The notes beneath the pieces were generated by a model that was not told the DNA's origin, did not search any database, and saw nothing but the letters and a program-made list of their open reading frames with translations. Both the position numbers and the translations under genes were made by a program. A stretch of DNA of 64,000 nucleotides from Curtobacterium sp. MCLR17_032 (GTDB lineage Bacteria; Actinomycetota; Actinomycetes; Actinomycetales; Microbacteriaceae), in the NCBI RefSeq assembly GCF_003234795.2, contig NZ_CP126268.1, positions 2,418,001-2,482,000 of the forward strand, in the 5' to 3' direction. Shown here one piece after another: positions 20,133 through 27,814 of this stretch (its first letter is position 1; each line of letters opens with the position of its first letter).

Positions 20133-20205
20133 AGCCGCCTGTCGGAATCGAACCGACGACCTATTCATTACGAGTGAATCGCTCTACCGACTGAGCTAAG
20201 GCGGC
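20133..20205 (-). tRNA. tRNA-Thr (anticodon CGT)
   Basis: Read leftward from 20205, a 73-nt cloverleaf is complete: acceptor GCCGCCT/AGGCGGC, D-arm GCTC...GAGC, anticodon arm ATTCA-CTCGTAA-TGAAT with anticodon CGT (decodes ACG), and T-arm GTCGG-TTCGATT-CCGAC. CCA is not encoded. A TACAGT -10-like box lies at 20246-20241, just before the TetR stop. Confidence 0.97.
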
Positions 20206-20251
20206 GGACGCTTCGGAGATCCGGAGCGGCACGAGAAATCACTGTACAGGA

Positions 20252-20908
20252 TCAGACGAGGGAGCGCGAAACGAGCGCGCCGAGATCGGCGAAGGACCGC
20301 GCGAGTTCGTCGACGAGGTGCGCGTCGGCATCCCCCTCGGACCACTCCCACCAGGCGTGCCGCAGAGCGGCCATGCCCACGAGCGACGCCAGCCGGGCGC
20401 GGCGACGGACCTCGTCGTCTGCCGGCGTCGCGGGCGCGCTGCTCTCGTCCGGCAGGCCGTCCTCGCGCCGCAGCCGTCGCTCGACGACCGACTGGACAGC
20501 GGCCTGGAACTCCTTCATCGACGCCATCCGCTGACTGAAGAGCTCCGGGTTCGCGCGGAGGACCTGCTGCCGCTCGCCGATCAGCCCGCGCTCGTCGATG
20601 AGTTCGTGTGCGGAGTGCACGAGCAGGGCGCCGAGGTCGGCGAGCAACTCCCCCGACGGGCCGCCGGCGACGAAGGTCTCGACGTCCTCACCCTGGGGCA
20701 GGGTCGGGTCGTCGCCGAGGATCGCCTGCTCCTTGCTCGGGAAGTAGTTGAAGAACGTGCGCGGCGAGACGTCCGCGCGACGGGAGACCTCGTCGACCGT
20801 GACCGCCGAGAGCCCGTGCTCGATCGCGATGCTGAGCGCGGCCTGCTGGATCGCCAGGCGGGTGGCGCGGCGCTTCCGTTCGCGGAGGCCCGGTGCAGCG
20901 TCGGTCAT
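20252..20908 (-). CDS. TetR/AcrR family transcriptional regulator
   Basis: One-component DNA-binding repressor of 218 residues. The N-terminal helix-turn-helix (about residues 10-57) reads RLAIQQAALSIAIEHGLSAV then VDEVSRRADVSPRTFFNYFP, a classical TetR signature. The C-terminal ligand-binding half is unconserved, so neither ligand nor target can be named. ATG at 20908 gives MTDAAPGLRE. It stands alone between holB and tRNA-Thr, and its end probably overlaps the tRNA promoter. No obvious partner transporter is adjacent. Confidence 0.9.
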   Translation of the reverse strand: MTDAAPGLRERKRRATRLAIQQAALSIAIEHGLSAVTVDEVSRRADVSPRTFFNYFPSKEQAILGDDPTLPQGEDVETFVAGGPSGELLADLGALLVHSAHELIDERGLIGERQQVLRANPELFSQRMASMKEFQAAVQSVVERRLRREDGLPDESSAPATPADDEVRRRARLASLVGMAALRHAWWEWSEGDADAHLVDELARSFADLGALVSRSLV

Positions 20909-21004
20909 GGGGCGATCCTCCCACGTCGACCATCGCGCCCAGCATGAGAACCCTGTCGGGATCCCCAGGCTGCGTCGAGGTCCCGTCCGCTCATGTGCCG
21001 GTCC

Positions 21005-22147
21005 TCAGCGGACCGCGCGGGCGACCGTGACGAGCAGCGCCTCGAGGGCCAGGAGCGCTGCGACGTTCGCCCCGATCCGCTGCCGGGCCGTCGCGATGGC
21101 ATCGAGTACCTCGAGCGCCGCCGCGGGCGGGACCGACGGCAGAGCCCGCTCGAGCTCGTGTCGGATCGCCAGGTTCACCGGCTCGGTCGGCGCACCGAGT
21201 CCGAGCAACAGCAGGTCGCGGTACAGCGAGGACACGTCGACCAGGATGCGGTCCAGACCATCGCGGAGGCTGCGGGTCGCCCGGCGCTTCTGGTCCTCCT
21301 CGAGCACGCGGAGCTGCGAGCGGAGGGCCGGGGGGACGGTGCCGCCCGGCTGCACGCCGAGGGACCGGAGGGCGGCATCGCGCTCTTCGGCGTCCCGTTC
21401 GAGGGTGATCGCCTTCGCGTCCTCGTCCGCCACGGCCAGCAACGCGGCCGCGGCGTTCACGGCGTCGCCGACGCTGCGGATCGCGAGGACCGTGGTCAGT
21501 GTCCGTCGGCGACGGTCGCGGGCGTCCTCGCTCGTGGCCAGGCGCTGCGCCATGCCGATGTGACTCTGGGCCTGACGGGCGGCATCGGTCGCGAGGCCGC
21601 GGTCCACACCGGTCCGCGCCACGATCAGGTCGGCGACCGACTCGATGCCCGGCACCCGCAGTCGGACCGAACGCACGCGCGACCGGATCGTCGGCAGCAG
21701 GTCGGCCTCACTCGGGGCGCACAGGATCCACACGGTGCGCTCCGGCGGTTCCTCGAGCGCCTTGAGCAGGAGGTTCGAGGTCCGTTCGGTCATCCGGTCG
21801 GCGTCCTCGACGATCAGCACGCGGTACCGGCCCACCGAGGGCGAGAAGTGCGACGAGGTCACCAGCTGTCGGATCTCGTCGATCGTGATGATGACGCGCT
21901 GGGTCGTCAGTCGGGCGACGTCGGGGTGCGTGCCGGCGCTGATCAGCCGGAGCGTGTGGTCGTCGTCCGGGCCGTTGCCGACCAGGGCGGCGGCGAAGGC
22001 CGCGGCGACGTTGGAGCGACCAGAGCCGGGCGGGCCGGTGATCAACCACGAGTGGGTCATGCCACCCGTGCCGTCGGTCGACTCGGCGGCACTCCGCAGC
22101 GCGGCGACGGACTCTTCCTGCCCGGTCAGGCCATCCCACACACTCAC
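21005..22147 (-). CDS. holB: DNA polymerase III subunit delta'
   Basis: Clamp-loader subunit that, with delta and the gamma/tau complex, loads the sliding clamp. The 380-residue protein begins MSVWDGLTGQEESVAALRSA. ITGPPGSGRSNVAAAF is a P-loop with Arg instead of the usual Lys, consistent with a delta' subunit that does not hydrolyse ATP. VLIVEDADRMTERTSNLLLK, EEPPERTVWIL and TIRSRVRSVRL are the expected AAA+ motifs, the last being the SRC-like motif in degenerate form. It follows tmk after 76 bp in the topA-tmk-holB cluster. Confidence 0.92.
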   Translation of the reverse strand: MSVWDGLTGQEESVAALRSAAESTDGTGGMTHSWLITGPPGSGRSNVAAAFAAALVGNGPDDDHTLRLISAGTHPDVARLTTQRVIITIDEIRQLVTSSHFSPSVGRYRVLIVEDADRMTERTSNLLLKALEEPPERTVWILCAPSEADLLPTIRSRVRSVRLRVPGIESVADLIVARTGVDRGLATDAARQAQSHIGMAQRLATSEDARDRRRRTLTTVLAIRSVGDAVNAAAALLAVADEDAKAITLERDAEERDAALRSLGVQPGGTVPPALRSQLRVLEEDQKRRATRSLRDGLDRILVDVSSLYRDLLLLGLGAPTEPVNLAIRHELERALPSVPPAAALEVLDAIATARQRIGANVAALLALEALLVTVARAVR

Positions 22148-22223
22148 GCGACGATCCTCGCAGGACCCACTGACGGGCCGGACGCTCGGCCCGCTGACGG
22201 GCGCGTCACTGCCTCGCGGGGCA

Positions 22224-22871
22224 TCAGGCAGCGCCGATCAGGGCGGCGACGGCCGTTCGGATGCGCTCCTGCACCAGGTCGGCCGACTCGGCGGCGTCGA
22301 CGACCAGGAACCGGTGCGGCTCGGCACGGGCCATGTCGAGGAACGCCTGCCGGACGGTCTCGTGGAAGGTCGCCGCCTCGGACTCGAGGCGATCGAACAC
22401 GTCACCGCGAGCGGCGGCGACACGTTCGCGCCCGATGCTGACGTCGAGGTCGAGCAGCACCGTGAGGTCCGGCGTCATGCCGTCGGCCGCCCAGTCCGAC
22501 ACCGAACGGATCTGGTCGGCGCCGAGGTCACGCGCCACGCCCTGGTACGCCACCGACGAGTCGATGTACCGGTCCTGCAGGACGACGTCACCGCGGGCCA
22601 CGGCAGGACGGACGACCGTCTCGACGTGGTGTGCGCGGTCGGCGGCGTAGAGCAGCGCCTCAGCACGGGGTGTCACGTGGCCGCGGTCGTGCAGGACGAT
22701 CTCGCGGATGCGCTGCCCGAGGTCCGTGCCACCGGGCTCCCGGGTCCGGACGACCCGCCGACCGTGCGCCCCGAGCCACTGCTCGAGACGCTCGGCCTGC
22801 GTGGTCTTGCCTGCGCCGTCACCGCCCTCGAGGGTGATGAACCAGCCGCGGTCGGCGCCGTCCGTCGTCAC
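22224..22871 (-). CDS. tmk: Thymidylate kinase
   Basis: Phosphorylates dTMP to dTDP for DNA synthesis. The 215-residue protein shows P-loop ITLEGGDGAGKTTQAERLE, REPGGTDLGQRIREI and LQDRYIDSSVAYQGVAR with the DR(Y/H) motif. The start is GTG at 22871 (MTTDGADRGWF), overlapping the topA stop by four bases (GTGA), so translation is coupled. With tdk elsewhere in the window, both salvage and de novo dTTP supply are represented. Confidence 0.95.
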   Translation of the reverse strand: MTTDGADRGWFITLEGGDGAGKTTQAERLEQWLGAHGRRVVRTREPGGTDLGQRIREIVLHDRGHVTPRAEALLYAADRAHHVETVVRPAVARGDVVLQDRYIDSSVAYQGVARDLGADQIRSVSDWAADGMTPDLTVLLDLDVSIGRERVAAARGDVFDRLESEAATFHETVRQAFLDMARAEPHRFLVVDAAESADLVQERIRTAVAALIGAA

Positions 22872-25669
22872 TTCTTCTTCGCGGGGGCGCGACGGGCCGG
22901 GGCCTTCTTCTTGACCGGGCCCTTGGCGCGCTTGTCGGCGAGCAGCTGGACGGCTCGCTCGAAGTCGACCGTCTCGACCTCTTCACCGCGCGGGATCGTG
23001 GCGTTCGTCTCACCGTCGGTGACGTACGGGCCGAAGCGGCCGTCCTTCACCTTGATCGGCTTGCCGGACACCGGGTCCGCGTCGAACTCCTTGAGCGCAG
23101 CGCTGGCGGCACGCTTGGCTCCGTACTTCGGCTGCGCGAACAGTTCGAGGGCCCCGGGCAGGTCCACGTCGAAGATGGCGTCCTCGCTCGGGAGGGTCCG
23201 GGTGTCCGTGCCCTTCTTGAGGTAGGGCCCGTACCGCCCGTTCTGCGCGGTGATCTCGTCGCCGGACTCCGGGTCCTTCCCGACGGTGCGCGGGAGGTCC
23301 AGGAGCTTCAGCGCGGTCTCGAGGTCGACCGAACCCGGGTCCATCGACTTGAAGAGGGATGCGGTGCGCTCCTTCGGCGCGGCGGCCTTCTTGGCCGTCG
23401 TCTTCTTGGCGGGCGCCTTCTTCGCGGCCGCGGTCTTGCTCGCGGCCGTCTTGGTGGTGGTCTTCGTGTCGGCTGCCGCTGCTGCCGGCTCGGGTTCGGC
23501 CGCCAGGACCTCTCCCGTGGCCGGGTCGACGGTCGGCTCGGGCTCAGGGGTGCGCTCGGTCACGTACGGACCGAAGCGGCCGTCCTTCGCCAGGACCTCT
23601 TTGCCCGTCTCCGGGTTGATGCCGACCACGCGGTCGCTGACGACCGGGGCCTCGACCAGTTCACGGGCCTTGTCGAGGGTGAGCTCGTCCGGCGCGATGT
23701 CCTCGGGCACGTTGACGCGGCGCGGCTTCTCCGGGTCGTCGCTCGGGGTCTCGATGTAGGGGCCGTACCGACCGATGCGGAGGGTGAGGCCCGGCGCGAG
23801 TTCGACCGAGTTGATCTCGCGGGCGTCGATCTCGCCGAGGTTGTCGATGACCGTGCGGAGACCGCGCTGGTCACCGCCACCGAAGTAGAACTCCTTGAGC
23901 CAGTCGACGCGGTCTTCCTCGCCGTTGGCGATCCGGTCGAGGTCGTTCTCCATCTCGGCGGTGAAGTCGTACTGCACCAGGTCGCCGAAGTAGTCCTCGA
24001 GCAGTCGGACGACGCTGAACGCGATCCAGTTCGGCACCAGAGCGGTACCGCGCTGCGTCACGTACCCACGGTCCATGATCGTGGAGAGGATCGCGGCGTA
24101 GGTCGACGGGCGTCCGATGCCGAGCTCTTCGAGCGTCTTCACCAGGCTGGCCTCGGTGTAGCGCGGCGGAGCGGAGGTGTCGTGTCCCTTGGCAGCGACG
24201 TCTGAGACGCCCAGGTGGTCGCCCTCGGCCATCTGCGGCAGCTTCGCGTCGTCGGCGGAGTCGCTCGAGGCGCGTTCTTCGTCCCGGCCCTCTTCGTAGG
24301 CGTTGAGGAAGCCGCGGAACGTGATGACGGTACCGGAGGCGGTGAACTCGACGTCGGTGCCGTTCGCGGTGCTCGCGAGGCCCTCGACCGGTTCGGTCGA
24401 CGCGATGCCGAGCACGACCGACGCGGTCGAGCCCTTCGCGTCGGCCATCTGCGACGCGACGGTGCGCTTCCAGATGAGGTCGTAGAGACGGAGGTCGTTG
24501 CCTCGGAGGACACCCTCCATCTGCGACGGCGTCTTGAACGTGTCACCGGCGGGACGGATGGCCTCGTGGGCCTCCTGCGCGTTCTTGCTCTTGCCGGCGT
24601 AGGACCGGGGCTTGGCCGGGATCGAGTCCGCTCCGTAGAGCGTGGTCGCCTGCTTCCGAGCAGCGGAGATCGCCTGCTGCGACAGCGACGCGGAGTCGGT
24701 ACGCATGTAGGTGATGTGGCCGTTCTCGTACAGCGACTGCGCGACGCTCATCGTCTGGCGAGCGGAGAAGCGGAGCTTGCGCGCCGCTTCCTGCTGCAGC
24801 GTCGACGTGGTGAACGGAGCGGCCGGTCGCCGCGTGTACGGCTTCGACTCGACGCTGCGGACGACGGCGTCGCCGGCCCGGTCGAGGACCGCGGACAGCG
24901 AGCTGGCGGAACCCTCGTCGAGACGGACGACGTCGGACGTGGTCTGGCCCTGGTCGTCGAAGTCACGACCGGAGGCGACGCGCTTGCCGTGGATCCGGGC
25001 GAGGCGAGCCGTGAAGCCGCCCTGCTCGGGCTTCTCGAAGCGGGCCGTCAGGTCCCAGTAGTTGGCGGAGACGAACGCGAGACGCTCGCGCTCCCGGTCG
25101 ACGACCAGGCGGGTGGCGGCGGACTGCACACGACCGGCGGAGAGCCCGGGGCCGACCTTGCGCCAGAGGACCGGCGAGACCTCGTACCCGTAGAGACGGT
25201 CGAGGATGCGGCGGGTCTCCTGGGCGTCGACCAGCGCGGTGTCGAGTTCACGCGTGGCTTCCTGGGCGCGCTGGATCGCTTCCTTGGTGATCTCGTGGAA
25301 CACCATGCGCTTCACGGGCACCTTGGGCTTCAGCACCTGGAGCAGGTGCCACGCGATGGCCTCGCCTTCGCGGTCTTCATCTGTTGCGAGGTAGAGCTCG
25401 TCGGCGTCCTTCAGGGCGCGCTTGAGGTCGGCGACGGTCTTCTTCTTCGCATCGGAGACGACGTAGTACGGCTCGAAGCCGTTGTCGACGTCGACCGAGA
25501 ACTTGCCGAGGGAGCCCTTCTTGAGCTCGGCCGGGAGGTTCTTGGGCTCGACGAGGTCACGGATGTGTCCGACGGAGGCCTGGACCTCGTATCCGTCGCC
25601 GAGGTATTGCGCGATCGTCTTCGCCTTCGCGGGGCTCTCGACGATCACGAGCTTCTTCGTGCCTGGCAC
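22868..25669 (-). CDS. topA: DNA topoisomerase I
   Basis: Type IA topoisomerase that relaxes negative supercoils. The 933-residue protein starts at GTG 25669 behind AAGGAG (MPGTKKLVIVESPAKAKTI...); the frame is open further upstream but lacks similarity. The Toprim domain is at the N-terminus with LYLATDEDREGEAIAWHL. The catalytic tyrosine is Tyr321 in HITYMRTDS. Instead of zinc fingers, the C-terminus has repeated GRYGPY/GRFGPYV modules, as known for actinobacterial TopA. It also has two lysine/alanine-rich stretches (about residues 730-760 and the last 20) that should bind DNA non-specifically. Confidence 0.95.
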   Translation of the reverse strand: MPGTKKLVIVESPAKAKTIAQYLGDGYEVQASVGHIRDLVEPKNLPAELKKGSLGKFSVDVDNGFEPYYVVSDAKKKTVADLKRALKDADELYLATDEDREGEAIAWHLLQVLKPKVPVKRMVFHEITKEAIQRAQEATRELDTALVDAQETRRILDRLYGYEVSPVLWRKVGPGLSAGRVQSAATRLVVDRERERLAFVSANYWDLTARFEKPEQGGFTARLARIHGKRVASGRDFDDQGQTTSDVVRLDEGSASSLSAVLDRAGDAVVRSVESKPYTRRPAAPFTTSTLQQEAARKLRFSARQTMSVAQSLYENGHITYMRTDSASLSQQAISAARKQATTLYGADSIPAKPRSYAGKSKNAQEAHEAIRPAGDTFKTPSQMEGVLRGNDLRLYDLIWKRTVASQMADAKGSTASVVLGIASTEPVEGLASTANGTDVEFTASGTVITFRGFLNAYEEGRDEERASSDSADDAKLPQMAEGDHLGVSDVAAKGHDTSAPPRYTEASLVKTLEELGIGRPSTYAAILSTIMDRGYVTQRGTALVPNWIAFSVVRLLEDYFGDLVQYDFTAEMENDLDRIANGEEDRVDWLKEFYFGGGDQRGLRTVIDNLGEIDAREINSVELAPGLTLRIGRYGPYIETPSDDPEKPRRVNVPEDIAPDELTLDKARELVEAPVVSDRVVGINPETGKEVLAKDGRFGPYVTERTPEPEPTVDPATGEVLAAEPEPAAAAADTKTTTKTAASKTAAAKKAPAKKTTAKKAAAPKERTASLFKSMDPGSVDLETALKLLDLPRTVGKDPESGDEITAQNGRYGPYLKKGTDTRTLPSEDAIFDVDLPGALELFAQPKYGAKRAASAALKEFDADPVSGKPIKVKDGRFGPYVTDGETNATIPRGEEVETVDFERAVQLLADKRAKGPVKKKAPARRAPAKKK

Positions 25670-25763
25670 GTGTCTCCTTGATCGATGGTGCTGATCGGCC
25701 GACGGACGTCGTGGAAGCGTCCGGGTCGACCGGGAATTCGGTGACCGGCGGGCCGACAGGCAC

Positions 25764-25769
25764 ACCATA
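25764..25769 (-). promoter_or_regulatory. Candidate -10 element of topA
   Basis: Read leftward, TATGGT at 25769-25764 within GTGTATGGTGTG matches the -10 box proposed for ptsI. No convincing -35 box is seen at the right distance. It lies in the 187-bp gap between the Tad locus and topA, about 95 bp upstream of the start. Confidence 0.3.
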
Positions 25770-25856
25770 CACACTCCGGTGGGGATGGCCGGTGGAGCCG
25801 GAGCCGGTCCGCCACACATGACCGGACCGCTCGGACTGCCGTCGGCGCGTCGCCGA

Positions 25857-26195
25857 TCACGGCCGCGGACCGGCGACGGCGACCGCGTGGGCGGACAGCG
25901 GACCGGTGCCGACGGAGACCTCGACCCGGGCGCGCGCGCCGTCGACACCGCAGCCGACGAGGACGGCTGCGTTGACCCGAGCGAGTCGTTCAGCGGCGAC
26001 GCAGGGTGGGTCCGTCACGAGGCCGACGGTCGCTGCCGCCGCGGCGAGCGCCGCCGCGTCAGCTGCGCCTCGGGCACGCGCGGCCGCGACCCGGTGGCCG
26101 GCGGCACCGAGCAACGCGGCCGTCACGATGCTGGTCGTCGCCAGGACCGCGATGAGCACGACCGTCGCGGAACCACGCTCACCGACCGGCCGCAT
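25857..26195 (-). CDS. TadE-like secreted/membrane protein (Rv3654c-like), last gene of the Tad locus
   Basis: 112-residue protein with a single N-terminal hydrophobic segment: MRPVGERGSATVVLIAVLAT followed by a helix to about residue 35. This is the type IV prepilin-like arrangement of TadE family proteins, with GERGSATV before the membrane helix. The rest is alanine-rich with two cysteines (PPC, VGCGVD) that could form a disulfide. It overlaps the preceding tadE by 17 bases. Probable role: minor pilin or pilus assembly component in the Flp/Tad system. Confidence 0.75.
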   Translation of the reverse strand: MRPVGERGSATVVLIAVLATTSIVTAALLGAAGHRVAAARARGAADAAALAAAAATVGLVTDPPCVAAERLARVNAAVLVGCGVDGARARVEVSVGTGPLSAHAVAVAGPRP

Positions 26196-26592
26196 CGGCT
26201 TCGTCCGTTGCGCAGCTGTCCCCCTGCAGGACGATGCCCGAGAAGGGCCCCGTCCCGGCGGGACGCCCGGCGTGGACGCAGACGAGGCCGGCAGCGTGCT
26301 CGACCCGGACGGACTCGGCGTCCGCCTGGTCGAGCGCCTGCCGAGCAGCCGGCTCGTCCCCGCGAGCGGTGGCCCGGGCAGCGACGGCAGCGGCGGTCTG
26401 CAGCCGCCCCTGCCCGTCGACGGCGAGCACCCCGGCGATCCCGACTGTCAGGACGACCGCGACGACGGGCAGTGCGAGGGCGAACTCGACCGTGACCGAG
26501 CCGCGGTCGCGCCCGGGGCCGCACCCGACACGATGTACTGCTCTCATGGGGCCAGGTCTCATGGAGTCAGTTCTCATGGGGTCAGTTCTCAT
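26179..26592 (-). CDS. TadE-family pilus protein with a repeated start region
   Basis: Minor pilin-like membrane protein of up to 137 residues. GSVTVEFALALPVVAVVLTV at about residues 28-47 is the typical TadE N-terminal glutamate-plus-helix motif. The C-terminal part has two cysteines (LVCVH, GDSCAT). The first ATG at 26592 overlaps the stop of the upstream small pilin gene (ATGA). That start is the first of four ATGs spaced by 15 bp, giving MRTDP-MRTDS-MRPGP-MRAV. Translation could begin at any of the four; the last (26547) gives 122 residues and is nearest to the family norm. Confidence 0.78.
   Translation of the reverse strand: MRTDPMRTDSMRPGPMRAVHRVGCGPGRDRGSVTVEFALALPVVAVVLTVGIAGVLAVDGQGRLQTAAAVAARATARGDEPAARQALDQADAESVRVEHAAGLVCVHAGRPAGTGPFSGIVLQGDSCATDEADAAGR
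26548..26592 (-). repeat. 15-bp tandem repeat duplicating a start codon
   Basis: Leftward units ATGAGAACTGACCCC, ATGAGAACTGACTCC and ATGAGACCTGGCCCC, followed by ATGAGAGCAGTAC, each begin with ATGAGA. The unit is in frame with tadE, so it multiplies possible start sites. Confidence 0.8.
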
Positions 26593-26783
26593 GGAGTCAG
26601 CGCCGTCCGGACCAGGTCGGTCAGGATCGCCTGGACCTCTCCGGAGCGCATCACTGCGACGAGCACCCCGGCGAAGGCGACCGCGGCGAGGATGACGACC
26701 GCGTACTCCGCCGTGGCGGATCCCCGCTCCTCGGCGATCCGGCTCCGCAGCGCCGTCCAGTGCACCCGATGGTGTTCCCGCAT
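26589..26783 (-). CDS. Small Flp-pilin-like protein (DUF4244 type)
   Basis: 64-residue protein, MREHHRVHWT..., with the motif EERGSATAEYAVVILAAVAF. A glycine precedes an SATAEY segment with glutamate at +5 and a long hydrophobic helix, the hallmark of Flp/type IV prepilins. It is the likely major pilin of this locus. ATG at 26783 is preceded by an AAGAG-like site. The stop overlaps the ATG of the following tadE gene. Upstream 146 bp separate it from the TadC gene; a promoter there is possible but I cannot point to one. Confidence 0.8.
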   Translation of the reverse strand: MREHHRVHWTALRSRIAEERGSATAEYAVVILAAVAFAGVLVAVMRSGEVQAILTDLVRTALTP

Positions 26784-26929
26784 CTCTTCGTTCCTCTCTA
26801 CTGTGGCGCCGGCCGCTCCGGCGCTCTGGGCGGACCCGGCAACGAGGTGGTCCGTCGTTCCCTGCCCTGGATCCACCTTCGGCGAGGACGACCTCGGGCA
26901 GGAGAGCCACGATCCGGTCCGTGCAGAGG

Positions 26930-27814
26930 TCAGCGGAGTCCGGGAGATGTGGAGGAGAGGATCCCGAGCACGACGGGCACCACCCCGACGCACACGAACG
27001 CCGGCAGCACGCAGACCCCGAGCGGCAGCACCAACCGCACCCCGAGTCGTTCGGCCCGCACCAGACCCTCGGCAGCGGCGTCAGCGCGTCGGTCGACGGC
27101 AGCGGCGCGGAGGAGCCCGGCTGCCGGGACGCCGGCGTGGTCTGCCAGGGCGAGGGTCTCGGCGAGCCGCCGCCGGTCCACCTCGGGCCAGTCGCGGTCG
27201 CCGTAGACCGCCGCGACCGTCCGATCAGCGTCGGACCAGGCGCCGCCGCCGGACAGCGCGACGGCCCAGACCTCGAGGAGCAGGCCGGGCGCTCCCCCGG
27301 TGTCGGCCGCCGCGGCGGCGAGCAGGTGCCGGCTCCAGCGCACGGCCACGGCCACGAGCAGTGCTGCGACGACGACGCAGGACCACCCAAGCGGCGTCCT
27401 GGTGAGGACGCCGACGGTGTCGACGCCCCATGCCGAGCCGAGCAGCACACCGAAGGCCGGCAGTGCCAAGACCACCCGGGCGCTGGCCCGTGGACCGGCG
27501 AGGGCCGTGCGCACCGCTCGCTCCGCTGCGGCCCGGTCACGCAGGGCTCCGGCGAGGGCGCGGAGTGCGGGGACGACGGGCGATCCGGTCCGGGCAGCCA
27601 CGGCGAGCACGCCGTCGACCTCGGACTCACCGGGGCTGGGCGGCCTCCCGACGGACGACGACCGGCGTGGTCCGGAGCCGGCGCCGGCTCCGGCGCCGGC
27701 TCCGAGTTCGGCCACCAGCGTCAGCGCCCGGGGCGGCGGCACCCCGGCCGCCACCAACACCGCGACGCGATCCACCGCGCGCGCCACGGCGAGCGCATCA
27801 TCCGGCGGCGTCAC
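26930..27814 (-). CDS. Type II secretion F domain protein (TadB/TadC-like)
   Basis: Inner-membrane platform protein of the Flp pilus machine, 294 residues. A cytoplasmic F domain (TGSPVVPALRALAGALRDRA) is followed by two close hydrophobic helices (about residues 112-160) and a final pair at the C-terminus (LGVRLVLPLGVCVLPAFVCV). The start is GTG at 27814, overlapping the tadA end by four bases. Most Tad loci, including the mycobacterial one, encode two such proteins (TadB and TadC); only one is present here. Confidence 0.82.
   Translation of the reverse strand: MTPPDDALAVARAVDRVAVLVAAGVPPPRALTLVAELGAGAGAGAGSGPRRSSSVGRPPSPGESEVDGVLAVAARTGSPVVPALRALAGALRDRAAAERAVRTALAGPRASARVVLALPAFGVLLGSAWGVDTVGVLTRTPLGWSCVVVAALLVAVAVRWSRHLLAAAAADTGGAPGLLLEVWAVALSGGGAWSDADRTVAAVYGDRDWPEVDRRRLAETLALADHAGVPAAGLLRAAAVDRRADAAAEGLVRAERLGVRLVLPLGVCVLPAFVCVGVVPVVLGILSSTSPGLR

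Noticed and set aside
22868-25948. Topoisomerase I starting at 25948
   Set aside because: The upstream 93 residues lack similarity and would cover the promoter region; GTG at 25669 has a good AAGGAG site and gives the normal N-terminus.
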